A stretch of 64,000 bases of DNA from Quillaja saponaria. Taxonomy: Eukaryota > Streptophyta > Magnoliopsida > Fabales > Quillajaceae. The translations under genes and the position numbers were made by a program. The first letter of the stretch is position 1, and each line of letters opens with the position of its first letter. The stretch lies in NCBI GenBank assembly GCA_029379385.1, contig CM055617.1, positions 11,937,532 through 12,001,531 on the forward strand, written 5' to 3'. Below the pieces are notes generated by a model that worked only from the letters and a program-made list of their open reading frames with translations, made no database searches and had not been told where the DNA came from. Below, in pieces: positions 37,495-51,070 of this stretch.

Positions 37495-40400
37495 TGTTAG
37501 CATAGTATTGGTCCATCCAATACACACACAACACATGACACCATTCAAGAAAGAACACTTGTCACCATCTGATGGGCAACTATCAACAACATATGGGAGC
37601 TTAAGGCTTCAAGGTAAATCTCACCCTTTCTCTATAAATATGCCGACTTAAGCATCAAAGTTATCATAGATTTATAGGACCACCCCTTGCAAGTCGGACT
37701 CGGAGGATACCTTAGCTTAGACACAATTTCACATGTTAGGCTCAATGAAAGCCTCCTTTCACAAGCCAGACTCGAAGGAGACCTTAACTCGGACAAATCT
37801 AACATTAAAATTGGCTGCATCTATGGGGATACCCATATGATTTGGATTTTCTGATTTCCACGTTAAATAGAGCCTCTATCATTCTTTCCCGAGTTCCCTC
37901 AAGCACTACCACACTGTCAATATTTCAAACCATACTCATACCTCAAACAACTAGACCGGTCACTTGAATTCATCTTTCACCAACCTCCTATAGCTGGAAT
38001 GTGGACTTCAACAACACCCCGTCATTCTTAATGTTTCTTGCCATGGCTGAATCACCAAAAAATGGCTAAATAGACCTTAAGAGCAAACCCATCCCCAAGA
38101 GCACTTTTCTAACCACACCGCGAGCTTCACACCTCTTTCCTAAAAAATTTTGACATCTAAACAACATCCTACAATGCCGCTCACACCATGCCGATAACCC
38201 TATCTAAACAACTCCACCACTAGGTCCACATGCATGGACAGAGCTGGCAAAAACACTATAGGTCGTCTGTGCCCAGTTCGTCTAGAAATCATAGCCCATA
38301 TCCATAAGCTCAACCTGAATCCAGATCGATCCCTATCCATTAGGTCGTCTTACGCTCGGCCTGGACCTCGATATGAAACATCTCGGGTAGGCTATATGGG
38401 TTATCAGCTGAGCATAATATGTGTGATTTACTAATTCAGTTACGATTCATGAGCTCACCTAACCACTATAATTGTGAATCCATCAGAGAGATAAGCATAA
38501 TCACTGACTAAACAAGGTAATTTGCACTTTGAAACAATAAGTTAATGATCAACCTCGCCCACTTCACAAGTTACATCTCAGGACTAAGCTACTAGATGAG
38601 TTACAGCTCAGGACCAAGCTACAAGTTACACTTACTAATTGTGCAAAATAATATGTGAATCTGATGATTCTTCTATTGAGATCAACTATTTGGCCATAGC
38701 TATAGGAAAAACTTATTGCCCAAGTAGAAAAGGAGAGAAATAGCCCCCTATAACAAAGCAAAAAGCTTGGAAATGGTTGTAAGTGCCCAGCCCATTATAA
38801 CCAGGCTTCCCCATCTAGTGCTCGATGTGCTAGTATGCAAGGTCGTTAGGCTATAATTCTATGTCCTAAACTACCCTGAGTCGGGCTGTATGAAGAGGAA
38901 GACACTAGGATGTCTTACCACCTTTAGATCTTAAAATTCGAACCTCATGCCAGCAGAGTGACACCCTTAGGAGTTGCCAGAGTTGACTACGATGTCCATG
39001 CTATTAGATCACACTCGAATACTTAATTGCCAAAAGTACTATAGCTCAAAAGAGCCAACCTCATGGAACCCAAATGCCTTATTAGGGTTGGGATAAAAGA
39101 ACAAACAAGACCAAAATGGTATGATCTAGCGGACAACTGATGCTGACCTCTAACAAGGTATATAAATTATGTATTAATTACATATAAACTGCATATAAAC
39201 TCAATTGCATGCCATTATTCAATGGCACTAAAAGCCAAACAACTCTACTTATGAGAAAAATGACCTTAAAGCTCAATTTGAAATGAGATACAGAGATATA
39301 TTTACTTGCTTAACCAAGTTATTCATTATAAAGATCACATGTTATTAATGACATAAGGCCAGTGCCACCCTTCCCCCCTTCCCCCCTTCCCCCCTTCCCC
39401 CTTTCCTCGAGTACATAGCTCACCTTCCATAATCTACTATGAAATTAAATCTTGCATTGATGCAAATGGCCTCCCGAGCATATACCTTGCTTTATAGTAC
39501 TATGATAAATTTATCTTAATCATATTATATGAGAAATCTAACACTAAATGTTGAGACATGCTACAGGTACATGGAATATGTTACCCACTCTCAAGCTACA
39601 TAAGAAACCCAACAAAGGTATAAGCCTGAACTTCTCAATTCATGCTCAAAAGGGAAGAAGTAGGTAATATACATATTTGTTATACTAATTTACATGTTTC
39701 TCTTGAACTCGATCCTCACTATTGGAAGTTGTGAAATTTAGCTTGAATGGAATATTAAACTAGCATGATCAAACCATTCTTACAGTTTGAGTATCTTGCT
39801 CACTTTAACCTCTACGACCTCAACTCTATGCCGTCAACTGGTTCATGAAATTGATTCTAAACTTGCCGCTCCCATATCTCGATAAAACCGACATCATTCT
39901 ACTTATTATCATGACACGGAAGTTTTGAAAACTTGACCGACTACCCCGACCTAGTGACTTCAATGTCTCAAAAGCCTTGAACTAACTATCAAATGCCCCG
40001 ATCTCAATCTCACTGTTCTCATGAACTGAGATCTTTTCCTCTTCAACTCAACCATGTTCAAAATTAGAACATCATGCTATCCCAATCTCATTATCATCAC
40101 AGCTTGAAAGTCCTTAATGACCTCTACGGTCTTAAATCCGGACCTTAACCTTCTCAATTTTGATCTCGGCCTTCATAGCCTAACCCTGATCTTCACAATC
40201 TCAATCTTCAAACTTAACAACTCAGTTTCACCATTTTTGTTATATGGATGTCTTAAGCCTCTTATCTTAACATTCACAAGAAGCCCACGTCAACTACATA
40301 TCTAATTCACTTTGCTTCTTGAACTTTTTTTGGGGGGACTAATGTTAGTAGAGGATTGGTCCCATACAATACACACAAAAAACGTGGTACTATTCAAGAA

Positions 40401-40673
40401 GAAATACTTTTTACCATCTAATTGACAACTTTTCACTATATATAGGAGCTTAAGGATGCAAGGTAAATCTCTCACTGTTTATATATAGTTTCTTATCTCT
40501 CTATAAATATACAGAATTAAGCATCAAATTGATCACAGGTTTACAGGATTGCCCCTTGTAGGTCAGACTCAGAAGAGACCTTATCTCATATGCACTTTCA
40601 CAGGTCAGACTCAGAGAATGACTCATTTAACAAGTCATATTCGAAAAAGACATCAGCTCGAACAAATTTGACA
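37495..40673 (+). mobile_element. Non-autonomous LTR retrotransposon (LARD/TRIM-like), old
   Basis: Direct LTRs at about 37495-37804 (TGTTAG...CTAACA) and 40343-40673 (TGTTAG...TTGACA) share long blocks such as 'gagcttaagg', 'gcaaggtaaatctc', 'ctctataaatat', 'aagcatcaaa' and 'gacaaatYtRacatta'. Directly after the first LTR comes 'attggctgcatctatgggga', which resembles the primer-binding site 'attggcgccgtctgtgggga' of many plant Ty3/gypsy-type elements. The 2.5-kb interior has no gag, protease or reverse transcriptase. The LTRs are clearly diverged and no target duplication is left, so the insertion is old. Confidence 0.7.
39368..39405. repeat. (CCCCCCTT)n array, G-quadruplex-prone on the minus strand
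   Basis: Five C runs of mostly six bases are separated by TT. The minus strand therefore has consecutive G5-G6 tracts with 2-base loops, a very strong quadruplex pattern; the plus strand could form an i-motif. It lies inside the LTR element. Confidence 0.9.
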
Positions 40674-41033
40674 TTAACAATTTTAATAAATGTATACTTT
40701 TCCTTATGTAATATCTATAAGTCAATAATAGGTAGATGATAATTAAAGAAGAATAAGCATTTAGGTCTATTTGGGAGTTTAGAGGGAGATGAACTAGTGG
40801 ACCTAAGTGTTTATGTTTGAAAGGTTAAATTATAAAATAAATATAATATAAAAATATAAAAAAATGAACCAAGTATTTGTCAATACATTAATTAATTATT
40901 TTTATTTAAAATAGAATGTCAAGTTTTAATATGTCAATTCAAAATCCCACGTCGTAACCAAACACTCTAAATTAATACCTCTTACCATATTAGTACTAAT
41001 TTCTCTCGTCTCATTAAAATTCATCATTACTAT

Positions 41034-41146
41034 TGTGATAACCTGAATTCAATAGTTTAATGCATGTTTTAGAATAGTCATGCATAATCTGTATAATTAG
41101 GTGAATAAAAGTTTACGTAAATTAGTATTAAAGTGAATAAAATTCT

Positions 41147-41182
<36 letters not shown>

Positions 41183-43736
41183 ATTAGAAGATTTATTTCC
41201 ACCACATAAGGGGTTGACTTGAAATTAGAGTTCAATTTATGAAAAATTATGCTAGTAAATAAAATTGGTTAATATATATCATATATTAAATCATAATAAT
41301 TGGGTATATATATATATATATATCTAACTATAATTAGAATTAAATTATACCACTTATTTAAAAATTAGACAATTATGAGGTATTATTTTATTCATTAATT
41401 TTGTCTTATATAACTTCTTGTTCAACTTTGCCAACCGACTTTCCCAGGCACTTTCTTTCATTCTTTCCCCACTTAAGCACCGCCTCACCTTTCATCTTGA
41501 AGTGTCAAGTCCCCTATTTTCTGCACTTGAAAAGGAAAACACCACTAGCCCTTTTTTCAGCCTAAAAAATCCTATAGGTTATCTTGCTTAAACTAGATTC
41601 AAGGTAAATAATTTCCTTCCTTTCTTGTTTTTCTTTAATAGTGGGTTCTCTTTTTCTTATTGTGGGGATTATAGGTTGCTTGATGGTTGCCTTGGAAACT
41701 CTGTTATAGGAGGTCAGCCATGAAACCACTTAAATAGTGGAGGAAATCTTGAACCACCGTGAGCTTCAAAGTTCCTAGTGAGTTGTGTTTATGAATAGGG
41801 TGCGTGTGATTGTTAGGCCATACTTCCAGCCGCTTGGGTAGATGATTTGCTTGGACCGCGAGTTATGAATAGGGGGTGATAAATGTATTATAAAATGTAT
41901 TAATGAATTAATAGTGGAGCTGTAATTGATGCATATAGGTTGTTAGAAAATTTTAGGTGTTAGTATATTGTAGCGTAAGAAAGAGTAAGGTGGGAAGGGT
42001 TGTGTGAACAATTTCCATCTACTCTATTTCAGCCGCTAAAGTAAGTGTGTGTGGACTATTTCAATTCTAAATGGTTATCCCCTATTTTAGATATTAAGTT
42101 AACAATGACTTCCTCTTGCTTTTGGTTATTAAGAAAACTGAATTTGGAGGTTTATTTGTGGCTTAATTTAGGACACAGCTAGAGGAGAAAAAAAAAAAAA
42201 AAAAAAACTCTCCTAAGCCGTGTAACTTGAATTAGGTATATTGTTTAAATTTTCTTTGAATTAAAGTCTAAGCTAGTTGTGTGATTAAGAATATGTATTA
42301 AAAGAAGTTATGAGAGGTATAAATGTTACATAAAAGTTTAAAGAAAGTAGTAAATACATACAATGGTTATACAGGTTATTGGACTAGGAAATCTAAAATT
42401 TAAGGATACAAATTTGAAATTTGTATGTTGTAAGTTTCATGACTTATAAGTAATAAGTTAAATTGGAAATCAATATCTAAAATATGCATAGCTTGGAATT
42501 AAGAAGTTATATTGAATTCTTGACAAGTATATAATATATGAATTGATAATTTTCAGCTTCAAAGCATGTCAAGGATAATCTGACACCATCGCAAGCTAGA
42601 TGGATTGACGAACCCCATACTTGAGCCTAGTAAGTGAATTACATGCACTATGGTTGCTAGATTATTATGTGCAATTATATGTATATTTGAAAGGATGTGC
42701 TATATTGAGAAATAAGCAAGTTTGTTATTTCAGTGATTTAATTGAATTACATTTGTTTGATATTGCTTGCGGTTGATAAAGGCTAAAAAAGTGAAATTTT
42801 CTGAGAAATGATTTTTATTTCTGAAATTAAAATTCAAGTGCACATAGAATATTTTGATTTGATAATCTGATATGAGATATACTGATTTTGACAATTGTTT
42901 TAAAAGAATTGAGTGCTCAGTCCCGGTGGGATGGAATGTGTACTGAGAATTAATTTGTTGTGCTGACGCGTAAATGCCCGGTGAGAGGAGATACTATTGT
43001 GCGAGACTGAGTTACTCATTGGACCTTTGTTTGCTAGTATGCTTAGATTGCATTGTATAATTTGGTTGCTATGTTGAAAAGCATGAAATATATGAATCGT
43101 GATTATCTGATAAATATAAGTATGTACATGTATAATTAAATTTAGACTTGAGATTAATTAGTAGCATATGTGTCGTGTAATGCTGGTACTCTTAGGATAT
43201 GTGGTTTGCTCACTGAGTCCTTGTGACTCATTCTTTTCTTTATTATTATTTTTTTTTAGTTTCAGGAAATCACTATTCGTCGTGTCAAAATTTGTTACCT
43301 ACCAACATTGTTGTGACAAGGTATATCTCAAAATCGCACACTTGAGGCTTAAGGGACGACACTTGCAGTCACTTTAGGTATTATGCATTGTCGTTATATA
43401 TATATATATTAAAGTAACCATGGGGATTTCATATCTTGTTAGGAGCATAGCTCCTCTGTATATTCTGATTATATGGTTTACTGTTGACCTTGTAAACAAG
43501 TTATTTATTTGTATTACGGACATGTTCCACTTTACATGGAACTACTGTCGAATTTTCAGTAAACATTTTATGTTTAATAACAGAGTCATGATTTTATTTA
43601 AATTCAGTAACATTTTATTAGTCTTAACTGTAATTTGTTTAAAAGTCAGATATGCACAGTACTTGAGTATTCAGGGTTATGGGGGTGTGGTTATTCATTC
43701 ATCCGGCCGGTTCTAACTTTATTTGAAGGTGTGACA
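41034..43736. mobile_element. Probable solo LTR of a Ty3/gypsy-type element, 2.7 kb
   Basis: The segment begins TGTGATAACC and ends GGTGTGACA, an imperfect inverted terminus of the type seen in large plant gypsy LTRs. Flanking pentamers are ACTAT (left) and ACTAC (right), a possible target duplication with one change. The interior has typical LTR features: 'cagtcccggtgggatgg', 'gacgcgtaaatgcccggtgagag', 'gtttgctcactgagtccttgtgactca' and no coding domain. An AT microsatellite lies at 41149-41179. A second LTR was not found. Confidence 0.5.
41149..41179. repeat. (TA)n microsatellite, about 31 bp
   Basis: An uninterrupted TA run inside the probable solo LTR. Confidence 0.95.
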
Positions 43737-45229
43737 ACTACATATAATTATTTTATATATATTCTTTTTATTTTCACCTCTCTCTCCTTTCTCACTTACA
43801 TCTCCTATTATTTCTCCTACATTCCTTCTTCACTTGGACTTCTTTACTTTCTTTTTCTTTTTCTTTTTTCAAATCAATGGAAACTAACAAAAAGATTAAA
43901 ATTCAAGTACTTTTCATCCAAATTTTTTCTGTAGCTTTTATATTTTTTATTTGGTTGAAGAAAAAAGTATAAGAAATAAAAAAGAAAAATATTGTTATTT
44001 CTAGTTTTTTTTCTTACTTTCATTTCATTGATATTCCAATATATTTCTCCAATTAAAAATAAAAAAAGCAAGTTAGTTTCATCTTATGAATTCTTTTTTT
44101 CCCCTCAAATCTTTTTTATTAAAAAATTAATTTAATAATTTTGTTTACTTAATATTTTCTTTTTATTTTAATGGTGATTTTTATGAATTTATTTGCATTG
44201 GAAGCCATAGATTGATATGTAGGAGTAAAAAAGGAAGAACGATGAGAAAAAATTACAGTAGTAGACAAAATATTAAAAGTAAAAATATAAAGACAAAATA
44301 AAGGTAATTTAAGAAGAAAAAAGATTTTGAATCTTTTTTTTTTTTTTTGTAATTAAATATATCAATAATTAATTTATTTAAGATAAGTGAGAGAAATTAG
44401 TTGACTAATATGGAAAGAGGTGGTTTAGAGTATTTGGTTATAAAGATAAAAATATGACGTGTCACTTGTGCAAGATATATGTGCATATGTAGCATTACTC
44501 TAAGTTTTAACTAAACAAATTTTAAAAAATTAAATTAAATATGAAGGAAAAAAATAAAAAGAAGAAAAAAGATATGAAACAGATGGTAATATGATAATTT
44601 ATGATTTTTTGAAGGAATGAGTTTTTAAACTAGGAATTTTTTTATTTTTTTATTTTTTTGACCATTTGAAATTGTTAGAGAACTTATTATACATTTTGAC
44701 CTTTTAAGAAAAAGAAATATGACTAATTGTTAATTTTTTTTAAAAATATCCCATCAAAATTTATTAAAATAAATGAATATTCAATATTTATTAAAATAAT
44801 ATTTATAATACAGTAACAAAAGTTTATCTTTATATTGCAAATTAACATATGGCTCTGATTTTAAAGCTTTGAATTTGACAAAAAGTTTGATCAATAATTC
44901 TATACGTGAGTTTAGCAATGCTGTAATTTTTTAAAAATATACTGTTTCCATGTAACTTTTTTTGTTTTCTTTTGCTTATGATGGAGGCTAGAACAATTTG
45001 TAGAGTTGTATGTGAAAGGGGTTGAGGTATAAGCCACTGTCATTCATCAATTAATGGCTAAAAATGTTGAAACATCATTTCTAAATTTGAGTTCGTTTTA
45101 AAAAAAAAATTATCTTAATGTTTGACCGAATTAATCACTCCCTTTCCATCAAACTTGCATCTAAATCTTTTTTCTCAGAGCGAATACTTCAAATACTTTT
45201 AATATTCAACGATTCTTTTTTTTTTGGCA
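43737..45229. other. AT-rich spacer between retroelements
   Basis: Poly(A)/poly(T)-rich low-complexity DNA; no gene recognised. Confidence 0.5.
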
Positions 45230-46203
45230 TATAATGTTGTAAAATTAATTATTGAAAAATTAATTTGGATATTTTAAACTTAATTTTTTAATATAATCGT
45301 TGAAATATAGCCGTATTATGTCTTCGGAATACAGCCATTAAAATATGCCTGTCGAAATATAACCATTTAAGACCAATGTGTCTCTTCCTTTTATAAAGAG
45401 AGTATGTAACATAGTAATTCCATAACCATTCCAACATTACAACTCTCAAATTTCTTTACTCTAGATTCCTCCAATTCTTGCAAAGAAAGAATTGTGACTG
45501 CTCTCTGAGGTTCTCAATTTTGTGTTCAAATATTAGAGAACAATCCACAATTTGGGTTAGCCCATTGAGACTCTATGTACAGGATATACTCCTAGAAGAC
45601 GGAAATTAACCTTTAATTAGGACAGTGCTTTTGTGCGTAATTTTGTGTTAATATTCTTCCATCTTGTAAACCTTAATATTTACCCCAATATTTCTAACAA
45701 TCTTAAAGTTGATATGGATGGACGTATTATAGTATTGGCAAGATAATTTTTGATATTTTACCAAATTAAAAATTTTCAATGATAAAATAATTTTTCTAGA
45801 TGGAAAAAACGAATTAAGGAAGTTTTAGATTTTAACTAAATATATTTCTTATAGTTTGATGGTTTCAATTATAATTTTAATAATTGGCGTGAATTAGAAA
45901 AAAATATAAAATTTGATGACTACGTGTTCATCTTGTTTGGAATGGAATCAATCATATTTTTAAGATGATAATAACAAGCTTTGTGGTGCATATATTAATA
46001 TTATTTATGAGTTGAAAACAAATTGTGGCATGCATACATGTGAATTTCAATTTGCCAATAAAAAAATAAAAATAAAAAAGGATGTGAGATGATTATTTGT
46101 AATTTTATTTGGTTGAGTTTACAAGTATATTGATGAAAGAATCAAGTTACTAAAAAAATTTGTAGGAGCCAAAATAAAATGGAGTAAGGAAAAAAAAAAA
46201 AAA

Positions 46204-46458
46204 GTGAAGCACCAAAAACACCACCTAAGACTACCATGTCGCGAAGGGAGATGTCTTTCTGCAATGCAGACAGCGTTTCCAACCTCCAAGTCAGTTCACC
46301 CTCTCTTTGTGGGGGAGTCTATGAGGGGTGTTCCAATACAGGGATGTCTAGCACAAAAAGATTTTGATCCTGCTCTGTCTGGTCCACTTGGGCTTGCCAC
46401 TGTTGCAACATCTCATTTGTCTCTTGCACACCTCGTCGGGAAAAGTGAAAGGAAATAG
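46204..46458 (+). other. GC-richer open segment inside the copia element
   Basis: An 84-codon frame (GTG at its start, no ATG there) reads HLRLPCREGRCLSAMQTAFP, then VHPLFVGESMRGVPIQGCLA, GPLGLATVATSHLSLAHLVG. Its composition is unlike the surrounding AT-rich interior. I do not recognise it as gag or pol. It may be a captured host fragment or an odd part of the element. Confidence 0.3.
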
Positions 46459-47607
46459 CAAGCCCTAAACTAAAAACCAACTAGCAGCAAAGTTGAATAT
46501 GCATGTGCAATTGAGTTACCAAAGTTAAAGATGAAGATTTCAATTATGGTAAATATTGTTTCATCCATATGGATGTATCATGTTCCAGGTATGTAAAAAT
46601 CTTTCTACTTGAAAATTTTGATGTTGTGAAAAATTGCCGTTGGATGATTGACAATTCAAATATTTAATATGAAAGTTATATGAACATTGAAGGAATATCA
46701 ATATTGTGAAATCAATATTGGAGAAACTTTTGCAAAGAAAATTTGTGAAAAGTAAATTCTAGAATGTCATGAATATATAGAATGTTGTTTATGAGTCTAA
46801 CATTTTAGCAAATGAAATTAGAAATTTTGCAAACAAAATCAAACAAAGAGTTGGTAATAGGAATATGATAACTTTTTATATCAGAGAAATTTCTCTTTTC
46901 TTATTGGGTTTATTGTTTACAATTTACACATGCCAAATTGTATGGAATATTTTTATGAATATTAATTCTATGTGTATTATTGTAAGCCCAAGAGAAATTG
47001 TTTTAATAATTGATAAATATTTTGTTGATCATGATGAGCATGAAATTTAACCATGTACATGAATAATATTCATGTTTATTATGTAATATTGAAAAAATAT
47101 TATTTCCTTTTGTTGTGGTGATGTGAATTTTAAAAATGTGATAATAAAATTTTATGCATTGGAGTTCACATTTCTATTTGAAAGTTTTGAAATTGTGAAG
47201 GGGGGTGGGAGGAATGATAGTTGGTATACACAAAAATAACTTTTTGTGAAGTTAAAATGTGAGAATCTCTTTCTATGAGATATTGATGAAAGTAGATGGG
47301 ACTATTTCGTTTGCTACATGAGGAGCGACATAATTGAAATTGTAAAATCCAAGAGACAAAAAAAAAAAAAAAAAAAAAAAATCTAGAGTGAAAATACATA
47401 TGTGCTTGCTATTTTTCGTGATGGATGTTATCTCAATTTGGTGAAATTATTGACTATTACTTCATATAGAAATTTGTACATTGCCAAAATTGAGATTATA
47501 TAAACTACTTCTTTAGTAATAGAATAAAAAAATATATATGTGTTTGAGCAATGCAAAAATGTTATATGAAAATATAATAATCTGTCAATAAGTTTGAGAG
47601 AGAGAGA

Positions 47608-47830
47608 CAAAGGCATTTTTATTATACAATGATGTATAATGTTATCGAACTTGAGTGATTTAGGCATTCCTATTATACAATTAGGTATAATAGTGCTAAA
47701 ATTAATATTGAATATACATTCCTAATATACAATGAGGTATATTGGTACAAATATGAAATAAATCAATAAATTGAGAATGATTATACACTGCCAGTATACA
47801 ATGGGGTATATTTGTACAAAATGATATGTA
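47608..47830. repeat. Diverged tandem units with a small palindrome
   Basis: Four diverged units, spaced roughly 55-85 bp, contain 'cattYctaVtatacaatKaggtataYt'. Each holds the near-palindrome TATAC-AAT-(n)-GTATA. The array lies inside the copia element. Confidence 0.6.
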
Positions 47831-49216
47831 TTGCCTTAAAAAAGTCTAACAGACATATCACTATTGTGAAGAATTGTTTCGATTGTATCTTTGTATTGTG
47901 ATTGTTAGGCTACCATAGCTCGAGCAAGAAATAAAATATATAATGGGAAAAGTCAACACATCAGATTGAGATACAAAATTGGTGAGACAGTGTATGAATG
48001 AATTTGTGTATCCATGGATTTGATATGATCAAGGGAAAAATCTAGCTCATTCTCTTTTCAAGCCACTGGTGTTGAGATTAATGAGCGGAATATCGAGTGG
48101 CATGTGATTGGTGCCTATTTTATGAGACAAGTAATTAATACCCAACCTCAATGCTAAATACTCCTTAAAAAGGTTCAATATGGTCAAACGAAGTCATATA
48201 TTCTCTCATGGTGGCACTGTCAATTTCTTATATTTTATCTGCTTATCATTTAAAGATAATTAAAGTGAGGAGTCTCTCCCGATGATGTCAGACAGTTCAA
48301 CTACAATAATTATATAGGGATGAGCTTTAGCTCTTAATGGAATCTATAGCCTTAAATTATTGGTGAGGTATGATCTGCATCATACTCTTGATGGAAGTCC
48401 ACCTAAGTAAGTGTAGGATAGCCTGGCGTATCCTATGTATTTTGGACATGAACTCTAAAGCACTCCTGATATCCAGGTATGAGTGAAGGGCCTGTGCATC
48501 GAATCACTTAGAATAACCAAAGTTTGAAGATTATTATGTGGTTGATAAGTTGAGTTTATCCACTCAATAAGAATAAGTTCAAAGAGTATAGTCGTACCTC
48601 ATTCTCTTGGATTCTCACTTGTTACCCTAAAGTATAGTTCAAACCCGTGGGTACTATACTTATGCATGATTCTCTCGTAATTTCTTATTCCAATAAAAGT
48701 ATGAAACATGTGGGGAATTGTTGAAAAATTAATTGTGGTGTTTCAAACTTAATTTCTAATATAGTTGTGGTAATATAACCATTGGAATATAGCCATTGAA
48801 ATATGTCCCTTAGATATAGCCGTTGGAATATAACCATTTATGACCATTATGACTCTTCGAGAGTATGTAACATAACAAACCCATAACCATTCCAACATTA
48901 CCAATCTCTTATTTCTTTACTCCAAATTCTCCTCCAATTATTGCCAAGAAAGAGCTATGACTGCTCGCTGAGGTTCTCAATTTTGAATGCAATGATTACA
49001 GAGCAATCCACAATCTACTCTTAAAGGGTTGGTCCATTGAGACTTTATGCACCAAATATACTCTGAGATGGCAAAAGGACAGTGCCTTTGTGCATGATTT
49101 TATGATAATATCTTTCTGTCTTGTAAACTTTAATTTTTATATCATTGAATTGTTGTGATTCAAAATTATGTGAAACTAGAATATTTTGTATTTACTCCAA
49201 TATTTCCAACATATAA

Positions 49217-51070
49217 TCCAAGTACATGGGCACATGAGTATTATCCCATTAATTTGGATAAAAAAACTTAACATTGTATCTTTGTTTCTTTTTTTCAAAC
49301 TACAAAGAAATATAATGTAACATTTAAACAACCTATAAGAAAACTTGTAACAATTAAATCACATAAAGGTAAAATATGAAAAGCTCAAGAAAATCTCAAA
49401 CCAAGAAAAACAAAAAAAACAAAACAAAAAATAGTAATATGTACCTTTTTTTTTTCCTTTCCTTCCATTCATTACCATCTAAATAAACTTTAAGCATTAC
49501 AAATTTATTTATTTTATCAGTTTCATCAGACAAACAAACATGATTCATCTTCTTCTTTTTTTTTTTTTTGTGCCATCTTTATATTCAAAGTGTAAAATTC
49601 TTATGTTATTTTTTCTTTTGGAAGTTCGATATATGACATTTTTTACTTGGATATAATTTGCATCTTAAAAGTTATGATAATTATTTATTATTTTTAATTA
49701 AAATTATAAAATAATATTTTTATTAAATTATGATATCATCAAGTCAATAAGCTGAATCGGGATATAGATTCTCACTCAACTCAGTATCAGAGTTGAGTTT
49801 TCCAACATTGATTATTATAATGAGTTTAAACCACAGTTTCAAAATCGAATATGTACTGTTTTTGAGGACCAAAACAAAATATAGATTACAACTAACAAAA
49901 AGGACGAAATTATAGTGCCTGTACTACACATTTCTTGCATCCGAAGTTTATAAAATGACAACAACAACAAAAAAAAAAAAAAAACAGTCACGAGACATTA
50001 TTATAGTGTCTAAACTACGGTTTTGTGGCCGAAAATTTACTTTGTTTTTTGAAGACCAGAACTAATGAAAGACACGCAATGTTTTCCTATTTGACATGGC
50101 ATTCAAAGTTGTCTGCTAATAATATTTTGTACCGCATTAAGCATTTCATACAAAACTTATACTATTATTTTATGCTAGCTTAATTATACTTTTCCGTCAT
50201 ATAATTTAACCAAAAATCCAGTTTTACTTTTATATTTGACAAAGTCAAAATATTCTTTATAGTTTTAGTAACTAAAAAATATACTGCCTATCATCACTTT
50301 TCATTAAATTTAACTTAATAGGAAGTTAAGTGACAAACAATATCTTACATGATTTTTGTACATGTCGTAACGTCTATTTTACATTTTATCCCTATTTATC
50401 TCATTTTAAGTTAAATATAACAAAAATTAAATCTAATAAAAAATAACGATAAAAATTATATTATATAATTTTTAAAATTATACAATAATATTTTAATTTT
50501 TTATAATATAATAACGATATTAATTTTTTCATCAAATTATAAAAACAAAAAATATAATTTATCTTTTTATTTTATACTCATAATGTTATACAAGTATACT
50601 ATATTACTATTATTTTGTAATCATACTTTGGCATTTCCCATACTTTCAGCTCCAATCTCTGCCACGATAAGATCCATTTCTTTTTGCTATAAAAATGTCA
50701 AAAGTTTCAATAATTATTTCCAAATTTGGCAATTATTAATTGGCTTACAGAGTCAGTAGAATAGCTTATTCCACATTTATCTTACCAAAAAAAGAAGAAG
50801 CTTATTCCATATTTACTAGTTCAAACAAAATTCTCTTTCTTGAAACTTCCTCCTGATAAGTGATAACTGCAGAATTTAGAATGTTCAACTTTCAGCTCTA
50901 ACTAGGCAATATATTTCAATGTCAAGTGAATAGGGATTTTTCATCTTCAACCTCACACACGGTCTCAAAGATCTGCAAAATCTGAGTAAAAAACAATTTC
51001 TCCTACACTTATTATTTGCAATTACAATTTATACAATTTTATAAAACTGAAAAACCTTGAACAATAATCA
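49217..51070. other. AT-rich intergenic DNA with a MITE
   Basis: Apart from the MITE at about 50177-50562 I see no feature. The last kilobase includes the 3' flank of the second DUF1685 gene. Confidence 0.45.
50177..50562. mobile_element. Diverged relative of the MITE at 16863
   Basis: The left end AGCTTAATTATACTTTTCCG and the complement of the right end, around ATAAATTATATTTTTTG, match the termini of the 16.9-kb MITE. The interior shares 'aaatctaa.aaaaataa.gataa' and 'aaattttt.aaattata' order. A clean target duplication is not visible. Confidence 0.55.

Larger units (their letters stand above)
45235..49211 (+). mobile_element. Ty1/copia LTR retrotransposon, degenerate, with TSD
   Basis: The left LTR, 45235-45699 (TGTTG...CTAACA), and right LTR, 48719-49211 (TGTTG...CCAACA), share most of their length, including 'cataaccattccaacatta', 'ctgaggttctcaattttg', 'gagcaatccacaat' and 'ggacagtgc.tttgtg'. 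TATAA flanks both sides (45230-45234 and 49212-49216), a perfect 5-bp target duplication. A purine run (GTGGGGAA) precedes the right LTR. Near 47930-48000 the plus strand encodes a broken copia RNase H end (YNGKSQHIRLRYKI with a frame change before it). The 3-kb interior is too short for a full gag-pol and is full of stops, so the element is internally deleted and dead. Confidence 0.88.
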
